Counted from the first letter of the stretch, positions 42,850 through 55,815 are shown. The stretch: 64,000 bases of DNA from Pelobates cultripes (GCA_933207985.1 OW240912.1:108811503-108875502); one strand, 5' to 3'. Program-made: numbers and translations. The notes: generated by a model from the letters alone, not told the origin.

Positions 42850-44197
42850 AGGAGTAAAGATAAACAAAGTAAAATCTCTTCAAATTCTCTGTTGAAAATA
42901 CAGGTTAAGTAAAGGGATACCAAGATTATAGAAACTGTTGATAGATCAAGAAGGAAATAAAATGAGGCTTAAAGGAAAATTAGAAGAACTGAAACTGGAT
43001 AAAATGAAGGAGTATCCAAAGGAGAACCTACTACAGTTTAGAGATTAATTTCTCTACGAAAGAGATAATATAATCTGGAAATGTATTAATAAAAAACCTA
43101 AATTAAGATAAACGATAGTAAGACCCCGAAATCAAGCAGATAAGGACTCAAGGTAAAGGAAAGCTTGCCTTTACAAGCTTTAGGGCCTAATATATTGATT
43201 TGATTTCCCTATGTCCTCAGACATTTTTATAACTATAGGAAACATAAATTAATGATCTAAACATCTGATTATAATATTGAGAATATCTCTTAAAGAAGCA
43301 GTTTTTCCTTCCAAGCTTCCGAATTATTAAAGAGAAAACATTTATATAAGATCTAGTCAAACTAAATACTAAAGCAGATGAGTAAGGATACCTTATAAGA
43401 AGTATTCCTGGAATTGCAGGAGCAATTGAATATTAATTGAATCAAAATAACATCTTGAATATAAATATGATCTCATGAGAGACTAGTCATATATTTACAT
43501 CAATGAGCTGACCTTAGGAATGTCTTTTTTCTTAGACCTATATTTTCCACACGATATAATATGAATACTCTTCATTCAAATATAAGATAAAAACATTCTA
43601 ATATACACACATGGATAGGCTTGTGATTAAAAAAAAAAATAAGACCCCCTTATGGGGTATTCAGTTGTAATTCCTAAGTCAGGGGGAAGGGAAGGTCCAA
43701 GATAATCATTGGGACTTAAGGGTATTATGGAAGAATAGACTAACTTATTAAGAATTGGAGAGAATGATTACGTTATTGGGAATAAGAATGGATAGTGGAA
43801 ATTATCTCTCCATACTATAAGGAATTCCTTTTTCAATATAAAATGTTTGCGAAATACCTGAGGATAAATTTCAGACAATTTTGTGATATATAATGTAGAC
43901 CTAGAAATATTTTAAGATAGACTTGAAGGTTTCTCTCTGACTTGAAGAAAGCTAGAATGGGGTTGCTAGAAAAAAGATTGAGATATTTCTATATGTATAT
44001 GTATATTTAATCAAAACTTTGATGATATAAGGCCTATACAAAGAAGGGAATTACATGTTTCTTCTCCTATTCCTTAGCCCTTGCTCGTGCTAGCAATTAT
44101 ACCCTAGCTTGGTGATTGTGAATTTTCTTTATTGCTAGGGACTAGTTTAATCTAGGTATGGAATTAAATTATATGAAAGGATGAATGTTGGGAATGA
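42850..44197. other. AT-rich sequence upstream of the LINE, no clear ORF1
   Basis: Many stops in all frames. A short frame at about 42962 (MRLKGKLEELKLDKMKEYPK) looks coiled-coil-like and resembles the spacer found between endonuclease and RT in L1 elements, but it lies upstream of the endonuclease here. It could be decayed LINE sequence. Confidence 0.3.
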
Positions 44198-46570
44198 ATG
44201 TTGGACACTGTCGAATGGGGGAAAGCAGGGTTCAGTCCGGTCACCGTTGTTAGGTCTTTAATGACGATTAAGGTGCTTTCAGTAAACTCCCAGGGATTAA
44301 ATTCCTCTCAGAAAAGGGGATTTCTCTATGACTCTCTAAAGGATAAGGTAGATATATGCTTTACTCAAGAGGCCCATTGGAAAGAGAGTGATACTCAAAT
44401 GTGGTGATTCACTAAATACCTATTGATATTTACCTCTAGTTTCCAAAATAAGAAAAAGAGAGGGGTAGCGATCTTGATATCCACACCTTTGAAATTTGAT
44501 CTGATTTTGGAACCAAAAGACTCTGAAGGTAGATATCTTATAATTGTCTGTAAAATTAATAATACATTATATACATATATGGACCAAATATATATATTTT
44601 TTTATTTTTTTTTAGAAAGATTTTTACAAAGATATCTCAAATTCAGAAAGGAAAACTATTAATAGCAGGAGATATGAATGTGGTGCCAGATGTAAAAAAT
44701 GATAAAATAAGCAAAAACGTTACAGATAGGTATTCACAAAATGAGAGGGGGAAATGTAGATCCTTCCGGGAGCTTATGTACGAGTATGATCTGTTTGATA
44801 TTTGGAGGGTTCACCACCCTAAAGATAGAGATTTCTCATTCTTCTCCAAGGTTCATAAAGTTTATTCGAGAATAGAATTTTTTTTTTACAGAATCTCCCA
44901 ATATAATTCAGTTTGAAAAATCTAAGATAGACGTTATCTCTTGGTCAGATCACGCTCCAATAACCTTGGAGATTAGGGAGAAATATAAATTAGGGAATAG
45001 ATCTTTGTGGAGATTAAACGAAAATATTCTGGAATCAGAAAAGAACTATAGATTTTTGCAGGGCCAGATAAGGGAATTTATTAAATTGAATGATAATGAT
45101 GAAGTCAAGGTATCTACTCTATGGTACACATTCAAATGTTATGTAAGAGGAGTTTTAATTAAAATGGGAATGCAATATTAGAGAAATTTGGGTAAACCTC
45201 TTAGAGATCTGTATATCTCTCTGGCTCAACTTAAAAAGTAAAAAACAAACAGAATACAACAATATATAGAACAACCCAAATAAGAGATCTCCAAATGGAG
45301 ATAAACAAAAAATAGATTAGAACTTAATACATCAAATCCAATCTTGGAGAAAATTGGGTGGGCAAAGCATTTTCAAATAAGCTAAAATTTATGAAAACTT
45401 TAACTTTAACTTCAATTAGGAAAATAGTAGAGAGTAATAAGGTACATTTATCCCCAGAAACAATAAGTAATGGTTTCAGAGACTTTTACAAATCATTGTA
45501 CAATTTACCAGTCCCTACTTTCCCATCAACAGCATCAATAGAGTTTAAAAAAAACCTTAATTTACCAAATTTAGATAGTACAACTCTTACAGAGTTGAAT
45601 GCCCCCATAACATTGGAGGAGATATCGAGGAATATTAAAAACTTGAAATCCGGAAAAGCCCTGGGCCCAGATGGAAATACAGCAATGTTTCATAAGCGAT
45701 TTGAGTCTCTGATTTCATCGATATTCTACAAATGATTTAATGGAATCAGCAAGCAGATGCAATTTCCTAGAGAAATGCTTCAGACAAATATAATTCAATT
45801 TTAAAGCCAGGTAAGGATCCTAATTTTGTTAGTGATTATCTGCCAATTTCTCTCATAAATATAGATATTTAGTTATTTTCAAAGATAGTTGCAGAAAGAA
45901 TGAAGAAGGCGATACCTAAATTGATTCATCATGATCAAGCAGGCTTTGTTATTAATAGATGCCGAAGTGATAACATTCATGAAAAAATCCTGAATTTGAT
46001 TCAGGAAGTAAATAGCAATATAGATCCTGCGGTATTCGTGACTAACCCTTCGACAGGGTTAGTTGGCCCTACCCGTTGGAGGTCTTAAAAGCTTTTGGGT
46101 TTCACGGAACTATATTCGAACGAATAATGAGCTTGTATATATCTTCATCTGCAAATGTTTGTGGAGGGGGATTAGAATTTGAAATATTCATGATAAACAA
46201 TGGGACAAGACAAGGCTGCCCACGTGCCCCTATGCTTTATATCCTCACTATCGAACCCCCTTGCCACAATTATTAGACAATCAAAAGAGATAATGGGAAT
46301 TTAAAAAAATAATCATCAATATAAAATCTTGCTATATGCAGATGATATAATTCTCACTCTCGCCTGCCCAGAGGACTCAATTCCGGCCATGCTTAAGAGT
46401 ATAAAGGATTTTAGTATTATATCAAACTATAGAATTAGTCTAACTAAATCTTATGCTATATATTGCAATGTAACGGATTCAGAGTTTAACATTCTAACAG
46501 AGAAATATAACTTTAATTGGTCTGACGAGTCTTTGGATTACTTGGGAATTAGATTGGAATTTAACTAGAA
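44198..46570 (+). pseudogene. L1/Tx1-type LINE ORF2, truncated
   Basis: The apurinic-type endonuclease is seen as VLSVNSQGLNSSQKRGFLYD...VDICFTQEAHW (44260-44395), KRGVAILIS (about 44460), AGDMNVVPD (44668) and YSRIEFFF (about 44865). RT motifs follow: LKSGKALGPDGNTAMF (45643-45690), DQAGFV near 45935, NNGTRQGCPRAPML (46197-46235) and LLYADDIILTL (46330-46360), then LDYLGIRLEF near 46540. At least five stops or frameshifts break it, and it ends about 40 bp after the last motif, so the thumb and C-terminus are missing. ORF2 proteins nick target DNA and copy LINE RNA into it. The L1 versus Tx1 lineage is undecided. Confidence 0.85.
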
Positions 46571-47689
46571 TAAAATTATTCAGAATAACTAAACCTTCTA
46601 CAAAAAAAAAAATGAACTAACAAATTACATTTTACTAAACGCTTTATTGTTGTTTTGAAAGAATATCAGGGCAATTGATTGTACTTCTGATCATGATTCA
46701 TGAACGCTTGTTTGTTTTTTTAAACTGGGTGCAGTGTTTGAGGCCAACAGGGCTATTTACTGAATAAGTGTCAAATTCTATACTTCCTTTGCATTCACTT
46801 TGCATTCCTGACAATTCTTAGTAAATAAATCCTGCTAGACTTGGCAAAAACGTTATAGCTGAATATGGTACAGGTGATCAAGTTTCAGCAGAACATAGAA
46901 TTGTTGTTGACAATGACTTAGACTTGGGACCAGAGGACTAAGCTAGTTAAGGGGCTAGAGGGCTTGGTACAAGCATAACATGTACTAAGCTGTACATTTA
47001 TATAGGAGCCTAACATACGTTCAGGGTTATTCCATTAACTTGAAATTTTAGTTAATTTAATCAAAATGACAAATATTAGGTTAAAAAAACAGCTAATTCT
47101 GAGACACTCTTCAACTCAGATATAGTAACAACTTTAATAAAATTAGAATAATGTGTAATAGTAGCACAATTGAAATGAAGAAAGAAAAGAAAAAAACAAA
47201 TGATAAAATATTCAAAAATATTTATGGCTCCATAAGTTTCCCTTCATACAATTTATTTTTGTACATTTTGCTAATTAGCTGACTTGTTGCCATTAGCACG
47301 CCATCACCACATCCCATCAGAGACATTGCTTAAGGACTCTTGCGGGACTATACAATGTGGAAAAAAATGGAGTTCCTTTCCCAATGAAACAACATTGCAT
47401 GCACCTAAAGGACCCATGGGTATCTTTGCGGAGTTAGACATGGTTCTTTTGTAACGTAGCTGAAAATAACGTATAAACATTAAAAATAATGTGTCAAACA
47501 AAAACAAGTATCAATTATACATTCTATAAGATTCCTCTTTAAAGTACATATATTGCATATAATTGTTTCTTCGTGGTCTGATTCTTACTTGGTTGTAATG
47601 TCACCTAGCGCGCTGTAGTGGCTATGTTGCCAGCAGGGTATTGGCACCTCCCTCATTGCAAATGGTATGGATTGAATTCTTACTTGGGA
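46571..47689. other. No recognisable gene
   Basis: AT-rich. CTATTTACTGAATAAGTGTC (about 46750) to CTTAGTAAATAAAT (46818) is like one end of the family H fold-back repeats. The frame 47304-47507 has no recognisable motif. Confidence 0.4.
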
Positions 47690-47910
47690 TCCGGTTTCCT
47701 TGTTACTTGAGGCGCTACTTCCTGCCTCTATTACAAATGACACAGCGTCAAAAGCTGTCTTATCTCATTGAATGAGAGCAGTCAGCCAATGAGCTCCCCT
47801 AAGCAGGAGCTTCCTGATCTCTGACAAACATAGCAGAGATGTGGATGAGTTCCTAGAAAACCCCAGGTAACAAGTAAGACTTTTCTAAAACAGTTTGACT
47901 ACTTACAATG
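47690..47910. mobile_element. T2-like MITE remnant
   Basis: ACTTCCTGCCTCTATTACAAATGACACAGC and CAGTCAGCCAATGAGCTCCCC-like text match the segment at 39780-39890. Ends are not preserved. Confidence 0.45.
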
Positions 47911-47970
47911 GGGGGAGCTTGGACCCTCCAGCAAGCTTTAGTGGTGGTGGTGCTTTGACTGTTTGTTTCA

Positions 47971-48588
47971 AGGGACACTGTAGGCACCCAGACCACTTCA
48001 TCTTAATAAAGTGGTCTGGCTACAGTGATCCTGTCCCCTTAATCCTGCGTATGAAAATATAGCAATTTTAGAGAAACTGCAGTGTTACAGCCACTGGTAA
48101 CTTCTTGCTGTTTCACGGAGTCTAAAACGACAATGGACGTCCTCACACTTTGCATGAGGACATCCAGCATCTTCCAAAACCCCATAGGAAATCATTGATT
48201 CAATGCTTTGCTTTGGGGAATGTGTATTGCACAAGCGGTGCATCAAGTTCCCCCTCTCGATGGGTCGGAAGAGGTGGAGGCGGAGACGGGGCCAGCACAG
48301 AGGGACTTCAGAGCTGGAATCAGGTAAGTGCTTTAAACCCTTTTTCATCGCTATGGGGGTGAAAAGGGGACACAGTGTCAGAGGGACATTATAGTGTTAG
48401 GAATACAGTTTTGTATTTGGGTGTAGCCTGATCCAGCGCCGAGGAACATCGCTGCTCGATTCAGGTAAGTCACTGAAGGGGTTTTAACCCCTTCAGCAAC
48501 ATGGGATGGGGGGTGGGAGGAAGGGGGCCCTGCATGGTCCTGCAGTGCCAGGAAAACTGATTTGTTTTCCTGGCACTGGAAAGTCCCT
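47971..48588. mobile_element. T2/Kolobok-like MITE, 618 bp
   Basis: Begins AGGGACACTGTAGGCACCCA and ends CACTGGAAAGTCCC, next to TTCA (a worn TTAA, 47967-47970) and TTAA (48589-48592). GACCACTTCATCTTAATAAAGTGGTC forms an internal hairpin. Shares CCATAGGAAATCATTGATTC and GAATCAGGTAAGTGC-type text with the MITE at 57952-60340. Open frames on both strands (48085-48394) are chance. Confidence 0.8.
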
Positions 48589-48597
48589 TTAAGGTAA

Positions 48598-48695
48598 AAA
48601 TAGCCGAACTGGAAACATTCTCTAGGTCAGCTATGCTTTTAGTTCAGCTTCACTATCTTTTGAAATTCACTTTAAATTCTCACTTTGGTGAATAA
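48598..48695. repeat. Fold-back repeat, family H partial copy
   Basis: AAAATAGCCGAACTGGAAAC followed by TTTTGAAATTCACTTTAAATTCTC, the right half of the family H hairpin, starting directly after the MITE at 47971-48588. Confidence 0.55.
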
Positions 48696-48699
48696 TGTT

Positions 48700-49553
48700 G
48701 CTAAATTGCATGCACACACTTACATTCTACAGAAATACACCTTTATATTCATATATGTACGCTGACATTACATAGAATGCATTCAAATACACTCAAATTC
48801 TCACAATCACACACTCATAATCACTGACATTCTGCAGAATTGCACCATTCATTCATGCATATTGACATTCCACTCATGCCACATATGCTACCATACTACA
48901 TAGGATGAAGAGATTATTTCAGATGGTAATGGAGGGTTATATTCAAACACTAAATGTTTAAATGTTTTATTTTTTATTTTTTTTATTTCTCCTCCTATTG
49001 GTCATTTCTGCCCCTCACCCTCTTTAAAAGTTCAAAAAGGATTTTAAACTTACCCTGAACCCTGCTCTAAGTAAAGCTCCTGGTGCTGATCTCCTTCTTC
49101 TATTTAACCTCACAGCACCCCTTGCACAGTCCAATCACAGGCGTTTCATGGAACATTTAGCCAGTTGAGAGTGCATCCGCATGATCTGAGCAAGTGAGGG
49201 GAGGAGGGAGGGAGAGAGTCGGTTAGCATGCAGGGATAAATATTTATTTTTAAAAACCCTGCTTTAAATTTAATACAGAGAGGTTAGGGCAGCATGGAGG
49301 ATGAGAGGGAAGGTTTGCTCTGCCTGCAAGGTAGAAAATTATTAAATCTGTTGCCAGCATGCTATGCACAGTGAAAGATATAAAATATGCACAGAATTGA
49401 TATTAGGAGGGCTGCCAAAGTCACGTGTGCTGGGGGGTGTAACTAGCTTTGGCACAAAAGGCAATATATTTTTAGAGGTCCAGTGTTTCAAGCAGAAACA
49501 CTGCAAATTGAGACTCTATCACCACGACCACTTCAAATTACTAAAGTGGTCAT
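48700..49553. other. CA-rich text and MITE-like sequence, no gene
   Basis: 48710-48890 has loose repeats of CACACTTACATTCTACAGAAA type. 49480-49553 is the left half of a small MITE (ACCACGACCACTTCAAATTACTAAAGTGGTCAT pairs with itself) into which the hAT-like element inserted. Its right half (GGTGGTTGGAGTAACCCTTTAA) is at 51130-51151. Confidence 0.5.
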
Positions 49554-49711
49554 TAGGGATTGACCGATTTTCGGTTTTACCAATATTAACGGATGATATT
49601 CAGTATTTTCGGCAATATCGGTATCGGCCAATAAATATACCGATTTTGCCGATAATACATGCCAGGACCGCCGGGCACATTAGAAGCCTGGTGGTCCTGG
49701 AGGGCCCACAG

Positions 49712-49892
49712 CAAGCTCTTGCTTACCTTTCCAGCAGTTCCTCCAGCTCCCCAGTGTAAATCTCGCGAGTTCCGTGACCGCAGAGCGTTGCCACGGGTTA
49801 CCATGGCAATGCTCTGCGCGGCACACAGACCGTGAGATTTACACTGGGGAGCTGGAGGAGCTGCTGGAAAGGTAAGTAAGAGCTTGCTGCCG
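49712..49892. repeat. Long inverted repeat inside the hAT-like element
   Basis: GCAAGCTCTTGCTTACCTTT...GCTCCCCAGTGTAAATCTC and its complement GAGATTTACACTGGGGAGC...AAAGGTAAGTAAGAGCTTGC enclose a GC-rich centre that itself pairs (GCAGAGCGTTGCC / GGCAATGCTCTGC). Confidence 0.85.
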
Positions 49893-50039
49893 TCCCTCTA
49901 CTGCTCAGTACATGCCACTGGACCACCAGGAGATGCCATAGCCCCCCTCCCTGACCAGGTAACAAGCAGGGAAGGGGGACAACAACAAATAAATAAAACA
50001 TATAAATATAAAAATTTAAATAAAAAATGCTCCCCCCAT

Positions 50040-50935
50040 TTTACACAAATTTTACACACACACTCTGTATTCATAATATACACACACTACACAAACACAC
50101 ACACACACTGCATTCATTACATAACCACACTACACAAACACACACATTGCATTCATTATATACACACTACACAAACACACACACACACTGCATTCATTAT
50201 ATACACACACTACACAAACACACACACTACACACACTCTGCATTATATACACACACTACACAAACACACACACTCTGCATTTATTTTATACACACACACT
50301 ACACAAACACACACACTCTGCATTCATTATATACACACACTACACAAACACACACTCTGCATTCATTATATAAACACACTACACAAACACACACACACTC
50401 TGCATGCATTATATACACACACTACACAAACACACACACACTGCATTCATTATATACACACTACACAAACACACACATGGCATTCATTATACACACACAC
50501 TACACAAACATACACACACTGCATTCATTATATACACACACTATACAAACACACACACACTCTGCATTCATTATGTACACACACTACACAAACACACACA
50601 CTGCATTCATTATATACACACACTATACAAACACGCACACACTCTGCATTCATTATATACACACACTACACAAAAACTCAATGCATTCACTTTACGCACA
50701 TTACACAAACACACTGCATTCACTTTACGCACACTACACACACTGCATTCACTTTACGCACACCACACACTACATTCACTATACACACACTACACAAACA
50801 CACACTCTGCATTCACTATATACACACACTACACAAACACTCACTGCATTCACTTTACACACTACACAAACACACCCTACATTCATGATATACACACTAC
50901 ACAAATACACACTGCATCCACTACACAAATGCACA
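50040..50935. repeat. CA-rich minisatellite, ~24 units of 30-45 bp
   Basis: Repeated unit close to GCATTCATTATATACACACA followed by CTACACAAACACACACACTCT. I count about 24 occurrences of the GCATTCA-type anchor. The unit shortens and diverges towards the right (GCATTCACTTTACGCACAC). Three overlapping plus-strand frames of 199-374 codons (HTLHSLYTHYTNTH...) exist only because the unit lacks stops; they are not genes. Confidence 0.95.
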
Positions 50936-51151
50936 CCGCTCCCCTGTCTAAACACAATGCATCCACTACGCGTGGCATGTATATTTTGTGCATTTACCTT
51001 TAGAAATATTTTTATTTTTTTCAAAATGGTAAATGTACAGAATATCAGCAAGTTATCGGCTATTGGCCTGAAAGTTCACAGATTATCGGTATGGGCTCTA
51101 AAAAATCAAAATCAATCCATAGTGGTCATGGTGGTTGGAGTAACCCTTTAA

Positions 51152-52673
51152 GTGAGCTGCTGTGTGTTATAAAAGTCTGTTTAGTTCTGTTGTCACTAAG
51201 ATATGTTCTGCTAGTTCTGTTGTCACGAATACTATTTTCCTGCATTAACTGAACACATCTATCCACTACACAGCAAGTTGTGGTGGCTGAATTACAAATG
51301 ATGGCTAATTAGCTAAATTGTCTAATCTTCAATTCAGGCAAGTTGAATATTTTATCTAAAACTGTCATTTTGATCTGAATTTCACATGTCTACCAAAGTC
51401 ACCACAACTTGGTAATTAATGAATAGATCATAATTCCTGATTTGTAAACAAGCTTAGAACATTAGCCTATTTCGCAGTTTCAACCACTGACTCATTTATT
51501 CTTCAGCCTATTGCAGTGTAATTGATTAAAATGTGTCCTTGCATAGCATTTATACAGCTATAAAGGCTATACCTTGTCAGGGTTATTCAGTAAAGAGTTT
51601 ACTTTTAGTGGATTTAAAATGCATTTTAAATTCTAAATAGCAGAAAATATTTTTTTTTTGCTTAAAATTTGAATTTGACTCTGAATGTCTAACAATTCAC
51701 ACCTCAATAAAAAATACTTTATTTTCATATTTTCCTGCCATTTTTTGCTTTTTTTCCCTTTCAATTTGTTTGAGAATCTACAGTTATGTCCATCGTTTTC
51801 TGATTTTATTATATTATTGGGTGGAACTTTTATGAAATCATAACCTCTTCTCTAAAATGTTAACAGCACAATGATTAATAAGCTATGACTAAAGCTATTC
51901 ATTAAACTCAAAATTTTCACAAATGATCTGAAAACATTCTTCAACCCAGTCGTAATTCAAACTTGACTATTTTTGCCTCAGTTTTGCCATTTCAATTTAA
52001 TTCACGAAAATATGGCATTTAGAAAATGACCTTTTATGTATTCTATCTCTAGTATACAGGTAGCACCAAACTGCACAATTAGCTTTTGAAAGTTGGGAAA
52101 TAGAGATTTCTTTGATGCTACCATTGACTGACTCACCGTCATCTACATTCTTTGTGAGTGACGAGGGATCCTTCTCTGTTTACCACAAGAACAATACTCT
52201 ATGTTGCATGGTTGCTCAAGTCAGGTGAAAACAATATAAGGCTGCATTTCAATCATATCACATCTTGAGCACAGGTATAGCATATCATGCTATTGCTCAT
52301 TCATTTTCAATGAAGTTGTGATCAGTTAGAAAGCCTATCACTGCAGCTTTAGGATTTAAGATATGCAGCCTTAGTTAAAAAAAAAAAAACATAACATGGA
52401 GGCCTATGCACAATAGGTTGAAATGTACCAACAGTGCAATTAAAGAGAAAGAAATTAGCCTTACACTCAACCACCCACAACTCATGGGTGCAGTCAGAGC
52501 AGAATTAACCATAAGATGGCTGCCTAGGGTCAAACAGGGGCCTCCTGAACCATGAATCAGCTTGGCTTATAATCATCCTTATGTGAACAATAAGGGGGGG
52601 GGTGTGGAGGGGAGCAAATTAGCAACATGCCTAGGGTGTGCACAAATTGCTTTAATAGTAATTACCAATATAA

Positions 52674-52715
<42 letters not shown>

Positions 52716-53379
52716 CAAAAACAAAGCAAAACTCGCTTACCACCCTAATCTAGAATCTAAGGAATCGAAATGCTGTAGTGATACAATTCGCAATCCAATT
52801 AAGTTGCAGGTCAGCCTGGCATGAATGCATGCTAGGCTGCCTGTCAATTGCACATGTCTGCCGACGGAGGTCAGGCCCTGCAGGGAGGCACTGTTTCCGT
52901 GCTCTCTGTTTAGTTCAAGTGCTCTGAACATAGTACAATCGTGTCTATTGATACTATATAAGGGGATAGTTACCTGGTGTCCCCAATGCAACACATGAGT
53001 GAACTTCGTCGGGATGATGGGACAGGACCTGACAAGAATGACTGTTCCACTAAAAGAGAAATGGTTGGGAGGCCTGCCTGTGCACTACAGAGGTTTTTAA
53101 GGAGCCTATCCGTTAATGAACTAACAAATGCATTTGGCTTCTATTTAGTTGTCATAATTTAGCTGTGGTAACCCATCTGGCTATTTGAAAACGGCAAATT
53201 TGCCTATTTTTATGGCTGTAGTTCAGTTGTCTACTGAAAGTAGCCAAATCTCCACACACACAGGTGATTACAATATCTAACAGCCAAATTGCAACCCAAT
53301 TCTTTTTATTTGGTTGCACAAATTCCTCTGATACAGAACAGGCGAATTGCATGTAAATCTCTAATAGGAATTTAGAAAA
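51152..53379. other. No gene; fold-back remnants and (TA)n
   Basis: 51580-51720 (GGGTTATTCAGTAAAGAG ... TTTAAAATGCATTTTAAATTC) is a worn family H copy. A (TA)n run is at 52677-52713. The region 52790-52990 is GC-richer with TGGCATGAATGCATGCTAGGC. No coding sequence recognised. Confidence 0.45.
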
Positions 53380-53517
53380 GTGAGATTAATTTCAAATTTT
53401 AGACCAAAATACCCAAATTGGAAGCATAATTAACTTGGAATTTTTCTGATGTGGCTACTTTGGCCTTAAATTTGAAATTTACTTTGATTTCTCAGTAATT
53501 CTCACTTTAGTTAATGA
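53380..53517. repeat. Fold-back repeat, family H copy
   Basis: AGTGAGATTAATTTCAAATTTTAGACCAAAAT pairs with GGCTACTTTGGCCTTAAATTTGAAATTTAC...AATTCTCACTTTAGT. CCCAAATTGGAAG lies inside the left arm and the arms span about 55 bp each. Confidence 0.7.
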
Positions 53518-53848
53518 CATGAGTCTCCCAAATCTTAAATCACCCAAATGCTAACCCAAAACCTCCTTATGACTTCCTAATATTGAATCCCCCCCAAAAC
53601 CTACTCTTTTTTTATATATATATATTTTTCTTTTATCAGTCGCAATTTGGCTGTAATTAGTATTCAATTTGATTAAGCTAATTTGAAATAAATCTTACTG
53701 CTGCAAGATCCATTGGAAGTACAGTTACCAGAAACCATTTTATGATCAGTGGACACAGTAAGCCACGGAAGAATTTTAACAACAAAATGCAAAAAAATTG
53801 TGAAGTCATCTAAAATTACTAAAGCAAAGTTGCTGTTAAGTCAACAGA

Positions 53849-54898
53849 TTTAGCGGAGATGCAATATTCCCCAGGTTATCTCCGCTTATAATCCAAGTAA
53901 GGCTCAGGAACAAGTAAATTGTAAATCCACAGGCAAGGTTTCCAGCAGGCAAAATAACAGCAATATCCCAACAGCAATCCCAATAACTGGACGACACACA
54001 GTTTCAGGAGCAGAACTGAAAGCTTTATTCCACACTGGCCTTTTAAAGCATGCTCCCATGCAAGGGAGGAATTACCTTTATTAATACAGTAGCCAATCCT
54101 GTCCTGGTAACCTCCCACACATCTCCTCCCCTCAGCCGGCATCATAATCCCCTTATCCAGTACAGTAATTCCCCCCGTTTCTGGATGTACCCCTAAACAT
54201 AGGGGTACCCCTTTAAATCATACATCCCCTGATAGCCCTGATCTGGGTGAACAACATATCCAAAAATCACCCAGATCAGACCAGGGGTTCGGGAAATTTA
54301 TGGAGGGAATAAAATGACCGACCGCACTGGGTGAAACAGCTGAATGCGGTTCCATGTGAATGGGCCCTGCGGTCGGTCCTGGAGTCAGGGAATAAATGGC
54401 ACGAAAACCTCTAGCTATAGAGGCTAGGGAGGGTTCGCCTGAATCCCCTCGTTCGGTTCTTTCTATCTACCGAACGAGGGGCCGTTCGGTAGTTAGGAAC
54501 CAAACGGACTGGGCTTGTGGAGGTTTCAGCGGTGTTTGCCTAGTCGAGTGTCTGATTTGAGTTCCAGACACTCGACGGCAAAACACTGCTGTTCGGGAGT
54601 TTTAAAATGGCCGCCGCCACGTGTTCGTTTTTCGAATGGCCACCACCCCCGAGAACAAAGGAAGGCTACTTAACTTGTCAATTACCCGTTCGCAACAGTG
54701 TTGCAACAGGTAATTGAGGACACACTTCACACAGGGGAGGTCTGAGTGTTCGGTAGTTTCATTCGAACAAACTAAGGGAATGAAACTACCTAACATTCAG
54801 ACGAATACAATACATTAAATACATAGAACTTTGCTGTTTTCACACGAATGCATTAAAATACATGAAATTCTCAGGACAGCCCAGGGCCATCCGCTACA
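53849..54898 (-). mobile_element. Solo LTR, 1,050 bp, minus strand
   Basis: Left end TTTAGCGGAGATG and right end CATCCGCTACA are inverted copies (one G-to-T change at the outer left), flanked by ACAGA at 53844-53848 and 54899-54903. In minus orientation it has a TATA-like CTTTAAAAGG (54039-54048) and AATAAA (54024-54029). It shares U3 text with the Gmr1-like LTRs, including the GATCTGGGTGA hairpin at 54238-54279. No internal genes. Confidence 0.82.
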
Positions 54899-54903
54899 AC
54901 AGA

Positions 54904-55681
54904 CTTTATATTACATTCTGAAAGCCATTTTGCTGCAGATAGTTATTTAAGTCACGATTACATATTAAAAAAGAGGAATTGTAAAATCAATTTAAATGGG
55001 AACACAGGCACAGCACTTTAATGGATAACAACAGGATAAGGATTTCTGTATGGCTTCCACAATGGCTTGTGTAATGAAACAAAACATCAATTCTCTACCA
55101 GCATGCATTACCTATTATAAGTTCCCTGCAATGCAAGGTATGAGATATAATTCAAGAAGACAGCATGTTTATTATAAAAATCAACATGGTTACTCTAACA
55201 AAATTTGCAAACATAGAATAGCATTTCTCTGTCGGTAAATAAAAGTGCAAATAATGACTAACAATTATTAGTGTAATGTGGTGCTAATAATATTCACACC
55301 AGCTTAAAATAGCCCGGATCAAAAGTGAATGTCTACTATGACAAATGTGGGTTTATTTGTGCCTGAAACATAAATTACAACCCAAGGTCAAAGTGAAATG
55401 AATATTGATGCAAGGCAAGATATTGGAGATGTCATATGTGAGACCCCCTTAAAGCATTGCTTGAATTTGAAAGTGCATTTCTGCCTGCAAGCAAGGGCTG
55501 TGAAAGGAGTATGAAATTGCCTCGAAGCTAGGCACGAGTTTGGACATGTCAAACGTGAGACCCTATCAATGCATTACTTGAATTTGTAAACACAGTTCTG
55601 CCCGCAAGCAAGGATTGTCAATCTGCTCTCAACAACCTTGTGAAAACGTTGGAAATTAATCAAGACTTGAAGGCTATTTAC
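54904..55681. other. No recognisable gene
   Basis: Within 55380-55660 two diverged copies of a unit of about 115 bp can be seen (GTGAGACCCC...AAAGCATTGCTTGAATTTG... and GTGAGACCCT...AATGCATTACTTGAATTTG..., each with CTGCCxGCAAGCAAGG). The remainder is unrecognised. Confidence 0.5.
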
Positions 55682-55815
55682 TAAAGTGAGAATTCAAAGT
55701 GAATTTCAAATTTAAGGTCAAAATAGACAAACTGGAAAGTGTTCAGCAAAGTTATGTATAGTTTCAGTTCAGCTCCTGTTGGCTTACATTTGAAATTAAC
55801 TTTGAAATCTCACTT
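55682..55815. repeat. Fold-back repeat, family H copy
   Basis: AAAGTGAGAATTCAAAGTGAATTTCAAATTTAAGG at the left pairs with TACATTTGAAATTAACTTTGAAATCTCACTTT at the right. Arms of about 45 bp, the clearest copy of the family. Confidence 0.75.

Larger units (their letters stand above)
49554..51121. mobile_element. hAT-like non-autonomous element with expanded minisatellite
   Basis: Ends TAGGGATTGACCG and ATCAATCCATA (inverted with one mismatch), flanked by the 8 bp duplication GTGGTCAT at 49546-49553 and 51122-51129, as for hAT transposons. Sub-terminal text has repeated ATATCGGTATCGGCC and CCGATTTTGCCGATA. Inside are a strong inverted repeat of about 85 bp arms (49712-49892) and a CA-rich minisatellite (50040-50935). 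No transposase. Length is 1,568 bp. Confidence 0.88.

Noticed and set aside
48085..48394. Overlapping frames on both strands near 48.2 kb
   Set aside because: They lie wholly inside a T2-like MITE and share no protein motif.
49884..51151. Long histidine/threonine-rich open frames of 199-374 codons
   Set aside because: They are read through a CA-rich tandem repeat without stops in more than one frame. Frame-independent openness shows an artefact.
53834..54901. Alternative LTR limits TGTTAAGTC...CTACAACA
   Set aside because: These limits give no matching duplication, whereas 53849-54898 gives ACAGA on both sides and TAGCGGA/TCCGCTA inverted ends.
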